DNA from: Streptomyces sp. NBC_00536 | GTDB lineage: Bacteria; Actinomycetota; Actinomycetes; Streptomycetales; Streptomycetaceae | Assembly: GCF_036346295.1 (NCBI RefSeq) | Contig: NZ_CP107819.1 | Span: 2,790,001-2,854,000, forward strand | Direction: 5' to 3' | Length of the DNA: 64,000 nucleotides | The notes under the pieces: generated by a model | Told to the model about the DNA's origin: nothing | The model's input: only the letters and a program-made list of their open reading frames with translations | Databases searched by the model: none | Part shown: positions 46,508-55,639 of the stretch, in pieces | Layout: every line of letters begins with the position of its first letter | Numbering within the stretch: position 1 is the first letter of the stretch | Position numbers and translations under genes: made by a program

Positions 46508-47044
46508 TCAGGACACCGCCACGCCGATGCGATCGAGCGCGTCCTCGGCCCCGTACGGCTGGAGGTACGGCATCCAGCACGGGTCCCGGTGCCCGGTGCC
46601 GATGATCCGCCAGGCCAGCCCGGACGGCGGCGCGGGCTGGTGCCGCAGCCGCCAGCCCAGTTCCAGCAGGTGCCGGTCGGCCTTGACGTGGTTGCAGCGG
46701 CGGCACGCGGCGACGACGTTGTCCCAGGCGTGCTGCCCGCCCCGGCTGCGCGGGATGACGTGGTCGACGCTGGTGGCGACGGCCCCGCAGTACATGCAGC
46801 GGCCACCGTCGCGGGCGAACAGGGCGCGCCGGGTGAGAGGAACGGGCCCCCGGTAGGGGACCCGCACAAATCGCTTGAGCCTGACCACGCTGGGCGCGGG
46901 GACGACTCTCGTCGAGCTGTGCAGGAAGGCGCCGGATTCCTCCAGGGAGACCGCTTTGTTCTCCAGGACGAGGACGAGCGCGCGGCGGAGCGGTACGACG
47001 CCGAGGGGCTCGTACGACGCGTTGAGGACCAGGACGTGCGGCAC
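46508..47044 (-). CDS. HNH endonuclease family protein
   Basis: 178 residues. The C-terminal half has the zinc-bound HNH motif: CMYCGAVATSVDHVIPRSRGGQHAWDNVVAACRRCNHVKADRHL, with two CxxC pairs, the His of DHVIP and the Asn of WDN. The N-terminal part begins MPHVLVLNASYEPLGVVPLRRAL. This widespread actinobacterial form is stand-alone and not linked to an intron or phage; its role is unknown. Divergent from mscS. Confidence 0.9.
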   Translation of the reverse strand: MPHVLVLNASYEPLGVVPLRRALVLVLENKAVSLEESGAFLHSSTRVVPAPSVVRLKRFVRVPYRGPVPLTRRALFARDGGRCMYCGAVATSVDHVIPRSRGGQHAWDNVVAACRRCNHVKADRHLLELGWRLRHQPAPPSGLAWRIIGTGHRDPCWMPYLQPYGAEDALDRIGVAVS

Positions 47045-47322
47045 GGACTGCCTCCTTGTACGCCGGCGGCGCGTGGCTCGCGCCGGGACGATCTGCTTTC
47101 CAGTCTCTCCTTACCGCTGGTCGAAGCGCCACCACGCGCCCGTAACGGGTCGGAGGTGTTTTCGACCACATCGGGGCCGCCCCGGGAGCGGGTCCGGGGT
47201 GAGTCCGGTCTCTCCGCCGGAACACGGCAACGGGGTCGCGGGATTGCCCCGTTAGTGTGGTTGGTCTGCCCGCGCATCCCATCCCCCCGGCGGGCAGACC
47301 GCTATGCCTGGAGGTTCCTGCC

Positions 47323-48414
47323 GTGCCTTGGCCCGCCACCCCGTACCCGCTGGCCGACGACGTCCCCGCCGTCCCCCGCAACGCCGAGGAAGCCACCCAG
47401 AGCGTGAACAACGCCGCCGGTTTCATCCAGGAGAACTGGGCCGACTGGCTGTTCCTCGGTCTGAAGATCCTGCTGATCATCGTGATCGCGCTGGCCCTGC
47501 GCTCGGTGGTCCGCAAGTCGCTGACCAAGCTGATCGGCCGGATGAACCGCGGCGCGGAGGCCGTCGAGGGCACGGCCCTGGGCGGGCTGCTGGTCAATGC
47601 CGAGCGGCGGCGCCAGCGCTCCGAGGCGATCGGTTCGGTGCTGCGCTCGGTGGCGTCCTTCCTGATCCTGGGCACGGCCGGGCTGATGGTGCTCGGCGCC
47701 CTCGACATCAACCTCGGCCCGCTGCTGGCGAGTGCCGGTGTGGCCGGTGTGGCGATCGGTTTCGGTGCCCGGAACCTGGTGACGGACTTCCTGTCCGGCG
47801 TGTTCATGATCCTTGAGGACCAGTACGGCGTCGGCGACAAGATCGACGCGGGGGTGGCCTCCGGCGAGGTCGTCGAGGTGGGCCTGCGGGTCACCAAGCT
47901 CCGCGGGGACAACGGCGAGATCTGGTACGTCCGCAACGGCGAGATCAAGCGGATCGGCAACCTCAGCCAGGGCTGGTCGACGGCGGGCGTGGACGTCCAG
48001 GTCAAGCCGTCCGAGAGCCTGGACCGGATCCGCGAGGTGATCAAGGGCGTCTCGGAGACCATGGCGAAGGAGACGCCGTGGGACGAGCGGCTCTGGGGCC
48101 CGGTGGAGGTGCTCGGGCTGGACGAGGTGCTCCTCGCGTCGATGACCGTGAAGGTCTCCGCGAAGACGATGCCCGGCCAGCAGTTCTCGGTGGAGCGCGA
48201 GCTGCGCTGGCGGATCAAGGAGGCCTTCGACGACGCGGACATCCGGATCATCGGCGGGGTGCCCGCCGCGGAGGAGGAGACGGCCGCCGCGGACCCGTCG
48301 GCCGCGGTCGCCGCGCCGTCCGCGCTGGCGAACCCGGCCTCGCCGCAGTCGATGGCGACCACCCCGATACCGCCGCCCGCCACCGGTCCGGGGATGCCCC
48401 GCATCACCAAGTAG
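47323..48414 (+). CDS. MscS-family mechanosensitive channel
   Basis: 363 residues. Three membrane segments (about residues 34-55, 105-125, 133-155) precede the pore-lining helix (LGPLLASAGVAGVAIGFGARNLVTDFLSGVFMILEDQYGVGD), then the beta domain and a helical C-terminus. It opens on membrane tension to release solutes. GTG 47323 has GGAGG. The tail is Ala/Pro-rich. It is followed by a tandem repeat and a terminator. Confidence 0.92.
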   Translation: MPWPATPYPLADDVPAVPRNAEEATQSVNNAAGFIQENWADWLFLGLKILLIIVIALALRSVVRKSLTKLIGRMNRGAEAVEGTALGGLLVNAERRRQRSEAIGSVLRSVASFLILGTAGLMVLGALDINLGPLLASAGVAGVAIGFGARNLVTDFLSGVFMILEDQYGVGDKIDAGVASGEVVEVGLRVTKLRGDNGEIWYVRNGEIKRIGNLSQGWSTAGVDVQVKPSESLDRIREVIKGVSETMAKETPWDERLWGPVEVLGLDEVLLASMTVKVSAKTMPGQQFSVERELRWRIKEAFDDADIRIIGGVPAAEEETAAADPSAAVAAPSALANPASPQSMATTPIPPPATGPGMPRITK

Positions 48415-48417
48415 GCG

Positions 48418-48480
48418 CAAGCCGCGAAAGACGCAGCGGCGCAGGCCGCGAAGAACGCAGCGGCGCAAGCCGCCGAGGAG
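48418..48480. repeat. Tandem repeat downstream of mscS
   Basis: About two and a half copies of a 27-base unit containing GCCGCGAAGAACGCAGCGGC lie just past the stop. If translated they would read as Ala-rich KDAAAQAA-type repeats, so this may be a lost extension of the gene. Confidence 0.75.
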
Positions 48481-48490
48481 CGCGACCACC

Positions 48491-48522
48491 TTGCCCCCGC
48501 GGGCCGTTTTCCGCGGGGGCAA
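48491..48522. terminator. Terminator after mscS
   Basis: TTGCCCCCGCGG pairs with CCGCGGGGGCAA around GCCGTTTT. It separates mscS from csnR. Confidence 0.88.
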
Positions 48523-48548
48523 CGCCATTGACATGGGCGGAAGGCTGA

Positions 48549-48563
48549 TAGGAAACTTACCTA
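48549..48563 (+). promoter_or_regulatory. Probable CsnR operator
   Basis: TAGGAAACTTACCTA is an imperfect palindrome with the arms TAGG and CCTA and central AAxxTT, 35 bp before the csnR start. ROK-family repressors such as CsnR of Streptomyces lividans bind sites of this shape upstream of csnR and other csn genes, so autoregulation is likely. Confidence 0.7.
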
Positions 48564-48597
48564 ACAGTTCACACCTGCGTCAGGGAGAGAACACCCC

Positions 48598-49827
48598 ATG
48601 GCCGGCATCATCCCCGGAACCCCCAGCCTGCTCCGCGCGATGAACGACCGCGCCGCACTGGATCTGCTGCTGGCCCACGGCCCCCTGTCCCGGACCCGCA
48701 TCGGCCGTCTCACCGGGCTCTCCAAGCCCACCGCCTCCCAGCTGCTGGCCCGGCTCGAAGCCCGTGGGCTGGTCGTGGCCACCGGCACCGCCACCGGGCG
48801 CCCCGGCCCCAACGCCCAGTTGTACGCGCTCAACGCGCGGGCCGCCCACGCCGCCGGGCTCGACGTCACCCCGGGCCGCATCATCGCCTCCGTCGCCGAT
48901 CTCGCCGGCGCGGTCGTGGGCAGCTGCGAGCTGCCCAACCCCGGCCCCGGCACCCCCGTCGTGGACCAGGTCACCCAGGCGCTCGGCGAAGCCGTCAAGG
49001 AGGCCGGGCTCCAGCGCTCCGACGTGCACCGCCTGGTGATCGCCACCCCCGGCTCCTTCGACCCGCGCACCGGGGTCCTGCGCTACGCCGACCACCTCCC
49101 CGGCTGGCACTCCCCCACCCTCCTGGAGGAGCTGGCGGCGGCGCTGCCGATGCCCGTCGAGTACGAGAACGACGTGAACCTCGCCGCGATCGCCGAGCAG
49201 CGCCTGGGCGCGGCCCGCGGTCACGAGGACTTCGTCCTGCTGTGGAACGAGGAGGGCCTCGGCGCCGCCCTCGTCATCGGCGGGCGGCTGCACCGCGGCT
49301 GGACCGGCGGCGCGGGCGAGGTCGGCTACCTGCCGGTGCCCGGGCGGCCGCTGCTGCGCCACGTGACCCGGGAGAACTCCGGCGGCTACCAGGAACTGGC
49401 CGGTGTGGAGGTGCTGCCCGGCCTGGCCGCCGGGCTGGGCCTGGAGATGCCGCGGACGCAGCCGCTCCCGCCGGGCACCCCGGGGCACGCCGCCGAGGTG
49501 GCCAGCGCGGTGGCGCTGCTGGAGCGGGCCGCCGCCGAGCCCGTGGGACCGCACCTGCGGCTGCTGGAGGCGTACGCCACCGCGCTCGCCACCGGTCTGG
49601 CCTCGCTGGTCGCCGTACTGGACCCGGAGATCGTGGTGCTCTCCGGGGCCGTGACCGCCGCGGGCGGGGACCGGCTGCGCGAGCTGATCGAGGCCGAACT
49701 CGCCGATCTCGCCCCCTCCCGGCCGCGGCTGGTGACCGGCGAGGTGCGCGAGCGGCCCGTCCTGCGGGGCGCGCTGGAGAGCGCGCTCGCCGCCACCCGC
49801 GACGAAGTGTTCGACACCTCCCGCTGA
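48598..49827 (+). CDS. csnR: ROK-family transcriptional repressor CsnR
   Basis: 409 residues. Winged helix at residues about 15-75 (SRTRIGRLTGLSKPTASQLLARLEARGLVVATG) and a ROK domain (DVTPGRIIASVADLAGAVVG, YENDVNLAAIAEQ, GWTGGAGEVGYLPVP) that binds a sugar. It heads the csn gene order known from S. lividans, where CsnR represses chitosan and glucosamine-oligosaccharide use until the oligosaccharide is present. The ROK kinase ATP site is not essential in repressors. Confidence 0.88.
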   Translation: MAGIIPGTPSLLRAMNDRAALDLLLAHGPLSRTRIGRLTGLSKPTASQLLARLEARGLVVATGTATGRPGPNAQLYALNARAAHAAGLDVTPGRIIASVADLAGAVVGSCELPNPGPGTPVVDQVTQALGEAVKEAGLQRSDVHRLVIATPGSFDPRTGVLRYADHLPGWHSPTLLEELAAALPMPVEYENDVNLAAIAEQRLGAARGHEDFVLLWNEEGLGAALVIGGRLHRGWTGGAGEVGYLPVPGRPLLRHVTRENSGGYQELAGVEVLPGLAAGLGLEMPRTQPLPPGTPGHAAEVASAVALLERAAAEPVGPHLRLLEAYATALATGLASLVAVLDPEIVVLSGAVTAAGGDRLRELIEAELADLAPSRPRLVTGEVRERPVLRGALESALAATRDEVFDTSR

Positions 49828-49845
49828 ACCACCGCCCCGCTCTGC

Positions 49846-49931
49846 CCTGCCGTTCGTCCCTGCCGTTCCCTGCCGTTCCCTGCCCTTCCCTGCCCTTCCC
49901 TGCCGTTCCCTGCCGTTCCCCGCCCTCCCCG
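49846..49931. repeat. 10-bp tandem repeat between csnR and csnE
   Basis: About eight head-to-tail copies of CCCTGCCGTT and the variant CCCTGCCCTT follow the csnR stop and precede the csnE ribosome binding site. The gap is 148 bp. Such repeats may alter the spacing or RNA structure ahead of csnE. Confidence 0.88.
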
Positions 49932-49975
49932 CTGAACCCCGACCGGTCGTTCCCCGCGCAGAGAGAGACACCGCC

Positions 49976-51313
49976 ATGCCCGGACGCTCCCGCCGCCTGA
50001 CCACCCTGGCGGCCGCACTCGCCGCGATATCCGCCCTGGCCACCGGCTGTACGGGCCAGAGCGGCGCCGCCGCCTCCGACGACCCCGGCAAGGAGGTCAC
50101 GCTCAACTTCTGGCACGGCTGGAACGAGCCCCGCGAGGTCAAGGCCATCCAGGACAACATCGCGCGGTTCGAGAAGGCGCACCCGAACATCAAGGTCAAG
50201 GTCACCGGCAACATGACCGACGAGAAGATCAACCAGGCGCTGCGGGCGGGCGGCGCCAAGGCCCCGGACGTGGTGTCCTCCTTCAGCACCGACAGCGTCG
50301 GCAAGTTCTGCGCCTCGGGCGCCTTCGCCGACCTGAACCCCTTCCTCGCCAAGTCGGGCATCGACAAGACCAAGGTCATCCCCAAGACCCTGCTGGAGTA
50401 CACCCAGTTCAACGGGAACCAGTGCACCCTGCCGCTGCTGAACGACGCCTACGGCCTCGTCTACAACAAGACCGCCTTCGCGGCCGCCGGGATCACGACG
50501 CCGCCTGTGACCTGGAGCGAGTTCGTCGCGGACGCGCAGACGCTCACCAAGCAGAGCGGGGACACCTACCAGCAGCTCGGCGTGATGCCCACCTTCCACG
50601 GGTACGAGACCACCCCGATGCGCCTCGCCGCGCAATGGAGCCCGGCGTACTTCGGCGCCGACGGGAAGTCGAACCTGGCCAAGGACCCCGCCTTCACCAA
50701 GATGCTGACCGCGCAGCAGGACCTGGTGGGCAAGCTGGGCGGCTACGACAAGCTGGAGAAGTTCCGCTCCACCTTCGGTGACGAGTGGAGCCCCGAACAC
50801 CCCTTCCACAAGGGGCTGGTCGCCATGCAGATCGACGGCGAATGGCGGGCCGCCATGGCCAAGGCCGCCGGGGCCACCTTCGAGATCGGCACCGCGCCGA
50901 TGCCCGTACCGGACGACCAGCGGGGCGACTACGGCAAGGGCTACCTGTCCGGCACCATCATGGGCATCGCCTCCGGCAGCGCCAAGCAGAACGCGGCCTG
51001 GGAGCTGGTGAAGTACATGACCACCGACACCGACGCGGTGGTCGCCTTCGCCAACGACATCCACAACGTCCCCTCCACGCTGGCCGCGCTGGACTCGCCG
51101 AAGCTCCAGGTCACCCCGGAGTTCAAGACCTTCCTCGACATCGCCAGGCACCCGAAGTCGAACACCACCCCGGCCCAGCCCGACGGCGGCACCTACCAGC
51201 TGACCTTCGCGGACTTCGCGTACGGCGTCGAGAAGGGGGCCGTGCCCGACCTCCAGGCCGGGCTCGCCAAGACCGACCAGCAGATCGACACGGACATCGC
51301 GAAGGCGAAGTAG
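49976..51313 (+). CDS. csnE: ABC transporter sugar-binding lipoprotein CsnE
   Basis: 445 residues. Lipobox SALATGC with the lipidated cysteine, then a family 1 extracellular solute-binding protein (LNFWHGWNEPREVKAIQDNIARFEKAHPNIKVKV). The region AYGLVYNKTAF is characteristic. It captures oligosaccharides (GlcN oligomers in the csn system) and delivers them to the permease. Start ATG 49976 has GAGAGAG. Six bases separate its stop from csnF. Confidence 0.9.
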   Translation: MPGRSRRLTTLAAALAAISALATGCTGQSGAAASDDPGKEVTLNFWHGWNEPREVKAIQDNIARFEKAHPNIKVKVTGNMTDEKINQALRAGGAKAPDVVSSFSTDSVGKFCASGAFADLNPFLAKSGIDKTKVIPKTLLEYTQFNGNQCTLPLLNDAYGLVYNKTAFAAAGITTPPVTWSEFVADAQTLTKQSGDTYQQLGVMPTFHGYETTPMRLAAQWSPAYFGADGKSNLAKDPAFTKMLTAQQDLVGKLGGYDKLEKFRSTFGDEWSPEHPFHKGLVAMQIDGEWRAAMAKAAGATFEIGTAPMPVPDDQRGDYGKGYLSGTIMGIASGSAKQNAAWELVKYMTTDTDAVVAFANDIHNVPSTLAALDSPKLQVTPEFKTFLDIARHPKSNTTPAQPDGGTYQLTFADFAYGVEKGAVPDLQAGLAKTDQQIDTDIAKAK

Positions 51314-51319
51314 CCCACG

Positions 51320-52267
51320 ATGACCTCCCCGTCCTCACCCCTGCGCGCCAAGCGGCGCCGGTCCGCGCTGCGGACCGCGGCCTTCATGTCCCCGTGGCTG
51401 ATCGGGTTCGCGGTCTTCTTCGCCTACCCGCTGATGTCCACGGTGTACTTCTCCTTCACGAAGTACGACGGCTTCCGTCCGCCGGTCCTCAACGGCCTGG
51501 ACAACTGGTCGTACGTCTTCACCGACTCCCCGATGTTCTGGCCCGCGATGCGCAACACGCTGTGGCTGGTCGTGGTCATGGTGAGCTGCCGGGTGGTCTT
51601 CGGCCTCGGCATCGGCCTGCTCATCACGAAGATCAAGACCGGTGCCGGGATCTTCCGCACCCTGTTCTACCTGCCCTACCTGGCTCCGCCGGTCGCCGCG
51701 ACCCTCGGCTTCGTCTTCCTGCTCAACCCCGGCACCGGGCCGGTCAACACCGGGCTGGAGGCGCTCGGGCTGCCCGCGCCCGGCTGGTTCACCGACCCCG
51801 ACTGGTCCAAGCCCGCGCTGACCGCGCTGGCGCTGTGGGGGGTGGGCGACCTGATGGTGATCTTCATGGCCGCGCTGCTCGACGTACCGAAGGAGCAGTA
51901 CGAGGCCGCGGAGCTGGACGGGGCCGGGTCCTGGGCGCGGTTCCGGCACATCACCCTGCCGAACATCTCGCCGATCATCCTGTTCGCGGTGGTCACCGGG
52001 GTCATCCAGGCCATGCAGTACTACACGCAGCCGCTGGTGGCGGGGAAGGTCGCGGCCGGGCAGATCGGCGGCTCGGGCCAGCAGGTCGAGCCGGGCTACC
52101 CGGACAAGTCCACGCTGACCCTGCCCCAGCTCGTCTACAACCTCGGCTTCCAGCGGGGCGACTACGGCACCGCCTGTGTGCTCGCGCTCGTCCTCTTCGC
52201 CCTCTCCATGGCCTTCACCGCGCTCCTGCTGCGGCGCCGTGGCGGACTGATCGGAACCGGTGACTGA
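51320..52267 (+). CDS. csnF: ABC sugar permease CsnF
   Basis: 315 residues, six membrane segments, with the EAA loop EAAELDGAGSWARFRHITLPNI that contacts the ATPase. It pairs with CsnG to form the channel. No ATPase is encoded here; the shared multiple-sugar ATPase MsiK is presumably used, as is known for Streptomyces sugar importers. ATG 51320. Confidence 0.9.
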   Translation: MTSPSSPLRAKRRRSALRTAAFMSPWLIGFAVFFAYPLMSTVYFSFTKYDGFRPPVLNGLDNWSYVFTDSPMFWPAMRNTLWLVVVMVSCRVVFGLGIGLLITKIKTGAGIFRTLFYLPYLAPPVAATLGFVFLLNPGTGPVNTGLEALGLPAPGWFTDPDWSKPALTALALWGVGDLMVIFMAALLDVPKEQYEAAELDGAGSWARFRHITLPNISPIILFAVVTGVIQAMQYYTQPLVAGKVAAGQIGGSGQQVEPGYPDKSTLTLPQLVYNLGFQRGDYGTACVLALVLFALSMAFTALLLRRRGGLIGTGD

Positions 52268-52268
52268 G

Positions 52269-53180
52269 ATGGCCGTGACCACCGACACGACCGCGCCGCG
52301 CGCGAAGGCCGCCCCGGCCCCCCGGGCGTCCGGACCGGCGGCGGCCCGCCACCGCCGCAAGGAAGCGCTGCACTGGGTCGCCGTGCACTCCCTCGGGGTG
52401 GCCGCCGCGCTCTTCTTCGTCCTCCCCTTCGTCTTCCTCTTCCTCACCTCGCTGATGAGCGACCAGCAGGCGCTCACCCGTGACCTGTGGCCGCGCACCT
52501 GGGAATGGGGCAACTACGCGAAGGTGTGGCACACCCCCGGGTTCCTCCTGTGGTGGCGCAACACCCTGCTGTACGCGGGGCTCGGGACACTGCTGACCGT
52601 GGTGTCCTCCGTGCCCGTCGCCTACGCCCTCGCCAAATTCCGCTTCCGCGGCCGGCGGCTCTCGCTGCTGCTGGTGATCTCGATGATGATGCTGCCGCCG
52701 CAGGTGGTGGTCATCCCCATGTACCTCTTCTGGGCCAAGCAGCTCGACCTGTCCGGCACCCTGTGGCCGCTGATCATCCCGATGGCCTTCGGGGACGCCT
52801 TCTCCATCTTCCTGCTCCGGCAGTTCCTGCTGACCATCCCGGACGAGTACCTCGACGCGGCGCGCGTCGACGGCTGCGGGGAGGTCCGTACGCTGCTGCG
52901 GGTCGTGCTGCCCATGGCCAAGCCGGGGATCGCCGCGGTCGCGCTGTTCCAGTTCTTCTGTGCCTGGAACGACTACTTCGGCCCGCAGATCTACGCCTCC
53001 GACAACCCGGCCGCCTGGACCCTCAGTTACGGCCTGGAGTCCTTCAAGGGCGCGCACCACACCAACTGGAACCTGACCATGGCCGCGACCGTGCTGGTCA
53101 TGGCCCCTGTGATCGTCCTCTTCTTCTTCGCCCAGAAGGCGTTCGTCGAGGGCGTCACCCTGACCGGAGTGAAAGGCTAG
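52269..53180 (+). CDS. csnG: ABC sugar permease CsnG
   Basis: 303 residues. The second permease, with a longer N-terminal Ala-rich tail, six membrane helices and the EAA-like loop DAARVDGCGEVRTLLRVVLPMAKP. Start ATG 52269 is one base after the csnF stop; a GTG at 52260 would overlap. It is followed by csnH two bases after its stop. Confidence 0.9.
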   Translation: MAVTTDTTAPRAKAAPAPRASGPAAARHRRKEALHWVAVHSLGVAAALFFVLPFVFLFLTSLMSDQQALTRDLWPRTWEWGNYAKVWHTPGFLLWWRNTLLYAGLGTLLTVVSSVPVAYALAKFRFRGRRLSLLLVISMMMLPPQVVVIPMYLFWAKQLDLSGTLWPLIIPMAFGDAFSIFLLRQFLLTIPDEYLDAARVDGCGEVRTLLRVVLPMAKPGIAAVALFQFFCAWNDYFGPQIYASDNPAAWTLSYGLESFKGAHHTNWNLTMAATVLVMAPVIVLFFFAQKAFVEGVTLTGVKG

Positions 53181-53182
53181 AA

Positions 53183-54448
53183 ATGAAACTCGCAGTGGTG
53201 GGCGGCGGTTCCACTTACACCCCCGAACTGATCGACGGCTTCGCGCGGCTGCGCGACACCCTCCCGATCGGTGAGCTGGTGCTGATCGACCCCGCCGCCG
53301 ACCGGCTGGAGCTGGTCGGCGGGCTCGCCCGGCGGATCTTCGCCCGGCAGGGCCACCCCGGCACCATCACCACCACCTCCGACCTGGACGCGGGCGTCGC
53401 GGACGCGGACGCCGTCCTGCTCCAGCTGCGGGTGGGCGGGCAGGCGGCCCGGCAGCAGGACGAGACCTGGCCGCTGGAGTGCGGCTGCGTCGGCCAGGAG
53501 ACCACCGGCGCGGGCGGCCTCGCCAAGGCCCTGCGCACGGTCCCGGTCGTCCTCGACATCGCCGAGCGGGTCCGGCGCGCCAACCCGGACGCCTGGATCA
53601 TCGACTTCACCAACCCGGTCGGGATCGTCACCCGCGCCCTGCTCCAGGCCGGGCACAAGGCCGTCGGGCTGTGCAACGTCGCGATCACCCTCCAGCGGCA
53701 GTTCGCCTCGCTGCTCGACGTGGCTCCCGGTGAGCTGCACCTGGACCACGTCGGTCTGAACCACCTCACCTGGGAGCTGGGGGTGCGTCGCGGCGGCCCC
53801 GGCGGGGAGGACCTGATGCCCCGGTTGCTCGCCGAGCACGGCGACGCGGTCGCCGCCGACCTGCGGCTGCCGCGCGCGGTCCTGGACCGGCTCGGCGTCG
53901 TCCCCTCGTACTATCTGAAGTACTTCTACACCCACGACGAGGTGGTGCGGGAGCTGGGCGAGAAGCCCTCGCGGGCCGCCGAGGTCGCCGCGATGGAACG
54001 GGAACTGCTGGCGCTGTACGGCGATCCCGCGCTCGACGAGAAGCCCGAGCTGCTGGCCAAGCGGGGCGGGGCCTTCTACTCGGAGGCCGCGGTGGACCTG
54101 GCGGCCGCATTGCTGGGCCACGGCGGCAGCCCCGTACAGGTGGTCAACACGCGGAACAACGGGACCCTGCCGTTCCTCCCGGACGACGCGGTCATCGAGG
54201 TGCAGGCCCGGGTGGACCGCTCCGGTCCGGTGCCGCTGGCCGTACCCCGGCTGGACCCGCTGTACGCCGGACTGACCGCGCACGTCACGGCGTACGAGGA
54301 CCTCGCGCTGGACGCCGCCCTGCGCGGCGGCCGCGACCGCGTCGCCAAGGCGCTGCTCGCGCACCCGCTCGTCGGGCAGTTCGACCTCGCCGAGGGGCTG
54401 ACCGACCGGCTCCTCGCGCACAACAAGGAGCACCTGGCATGGGCGTGA
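53183..54448 (+). CDS. csnH: GH4-family glycosidase CsnH
   Basis: 421 residues. The NAD-binding N-terminus MKLAVVGGGSTYTPELIDG, the Cys/His metal-binding motifs GLCNVAI and VGLNHLTWE, and NNGTLPFLPDDAVIEV are as in 6-phospho-glucosidases and other family GH4 enzymes, which use NAD and Mn2+. It probably splits imported amino-sugar oligosaccharides. Its stop overlaps the csnK start by 10 bases. Confidence 0.9.
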   Translation: MKLAVVGGGSTYTPELIDGFARLRDTLPIGELVLIDPAADRLELVGGLARRIFARQGHPGTITTTSDLDAGVADADAVLLQLRVGGQAARQQDETWPLECGCVGQETTGAGGLAKALRTVPVVLDIAERVRRANPDAWIIDFTNPVGIVTRALLQAGHKAVGLCNVAITLQRQFASLLDVAPGELHLDHVGLNHLTWELGVRRGGPGGEDLMPRLLAEHGDAVAADLRLPRAVLDRLGVVPSYYLKYFYTHDEVVRELGEKPSRAAEVAAMERELLALYGDPALDEKPELLAKRGGAFYSEAAVDLAAALLGHGGSPVQVVNTRNNGTLPFLPDDAVIEVQARVDRSGPVPLAVPRLDPLYAGLTAHVTAYEDLALDAALRGGRDRVAKALLAHPLVGQFDLAEGLTDRLLAHNKEHLAWA

Positions 54449-55458
54449 GGGACACCGTGCCGAGGGACACCGTGCTGCTGGCCGTCGACGCGGGCAACAG
54501 CAAGACGGACCTCGCCTTCGTCGACGGGAGCGGCTCGGTGCTCGTCACCGCGCGCGGTCCCGGTTTCCGGCCGCAGGCGGTCGGCGTCGAAGCGGCCTTC
54601 GACGCGATCGCCCCGGCCCTCGACGAGGCCCGGGCGAAGGCCCGGCAGCTCGGTCTGCCGGTGGGCTCGGCCGGCCCGGTGGCCCACGTGTCGGCCTGTC
54701 TGGCGGGCGCGGACCTCCCGGTCGAGGAGCGGGCGCTGACCGAGGGCCTGCGGGCGCGGGGCTGGGGGCGGACCGTCGAGGTCCGCAACGACACCTTCGC
54801 CATCCTGCGGGCCGGCCTGGTGGGCAGCGAACCGCCGCTGGGCGTCGCGGTGGTGTGCGGCGCCGGGATCAACTGCGTGGGGATGCTGCCCGACGGGCGC
54901 ACCGCCCGGTTCCCGGCGCTCGGGCAGCTCTCCGGCGACTGGGGCGGCGGGGGCGGCCTCGCCGCCGAGGCACTGTGGTGGGCGGCGCGGGCCGAGGACG
55001 GGCGCGGCGGTCCGACCGGGCTGGAGGAGGCCCTGCCGGGCCACTTCGGGCTGGGTTCGATGACCGAGCTGATCGAAGCGGTGCACCTGGGCGCGATCGC
55101 CCCGGAGCGCACCCACGAACTGGTCCCGGTGCTCTTCGCGGTGGCCGCGGCGGGCGACCCGGTCGCCCGCGCGCTGGTGGACCGGCAGGCGGACGAGGTG
55201 GTGGCGCTGGCCGCGGTGGCACTGGCCCGCCTCGACCTGCTGGACCGGGAGGCCCCCGTACTGCTGGGCGGCAGCGTCCTGGCGTCCGGTCACACCCGCC
55301 TCGGCGACCGCGTCGAGGAGGGCCTCGCCGTACGCGCCCCACTGGCCCGGGTCTCGGTGGTCACGGAGCCCCCGGTGCTCGGCGCGGCGCTGCTGGGCCT
55401 GGACGCGATCGGCGCGGCGCCCGACGCGTACGGAAAACTCCGTGCCCATTTCGGGTGA
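54439..55458 (+). CDS. csnK: BadF/BadG-type sugar kinase CsnK
   Basis: 339 residues. ASKHA kinase fold: LLAVDAGNSKTDLAFVDGSG (phosphate 1), NDTFAILRAG, CGAGINCVGM and SGDWGGGGGLAAEA (adenosine). Related to N-acetylglucosamine/glucosamine kinases. It phosphorylates the sugar released by CsnH. Last gene of the csn run. Confidence 0.88.
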   Translation: MGVRDTVPRDTVLLAVDAGNSKTDLAFVDGSGSVLVTARGPGFRPQAVGVEAAFDAIAPALDEARAKARQLGLPVGSAGPVAHVSACLAGADLPVEERALTEGLRARGWGRTVEVRNDTFAILRAGLVGSEPPLGVAVVCGAGINCVGMLPDGRTARFPALGQLSGDWGGGGGLAAEALWWAARAEDGRGGPTGLEEALPGHFGLGSMTELIEAVHLGAIAPERTHELVPVLFAVAAAGDPVARALVDRQADEVVALAAVALARLDLLDREAPVLLGGSVLASGHTRLGDRVEEGLAVRAPLARVSVVTEPPVLGAALLGLDAIGAAPDAYGKLRAHFG

Positions 55459-55639
55459 ACCCGCCCCGGGCCGGGGCAACTCTGGAACCGTGGCGCCCGT
55501 AGGAACGTATTGAGGGTGAAGGGGTGCCGGTGGCGGGGTGAGGGGAGCGCGCCGTCAAGATCCAGCACCTGGTGCTGTGCTGGGCCGTCGTTGCGGCCAT
55601 ACTGCTCCCGAGCAGTCCACGACCGAGGGGGAGGTCACG

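Noticed and set aside
49846..49931. CRISPR array between csnR and csnE
   Set aside because: The 10-bp units are contiguous with no spacers, and no cas genes are present.
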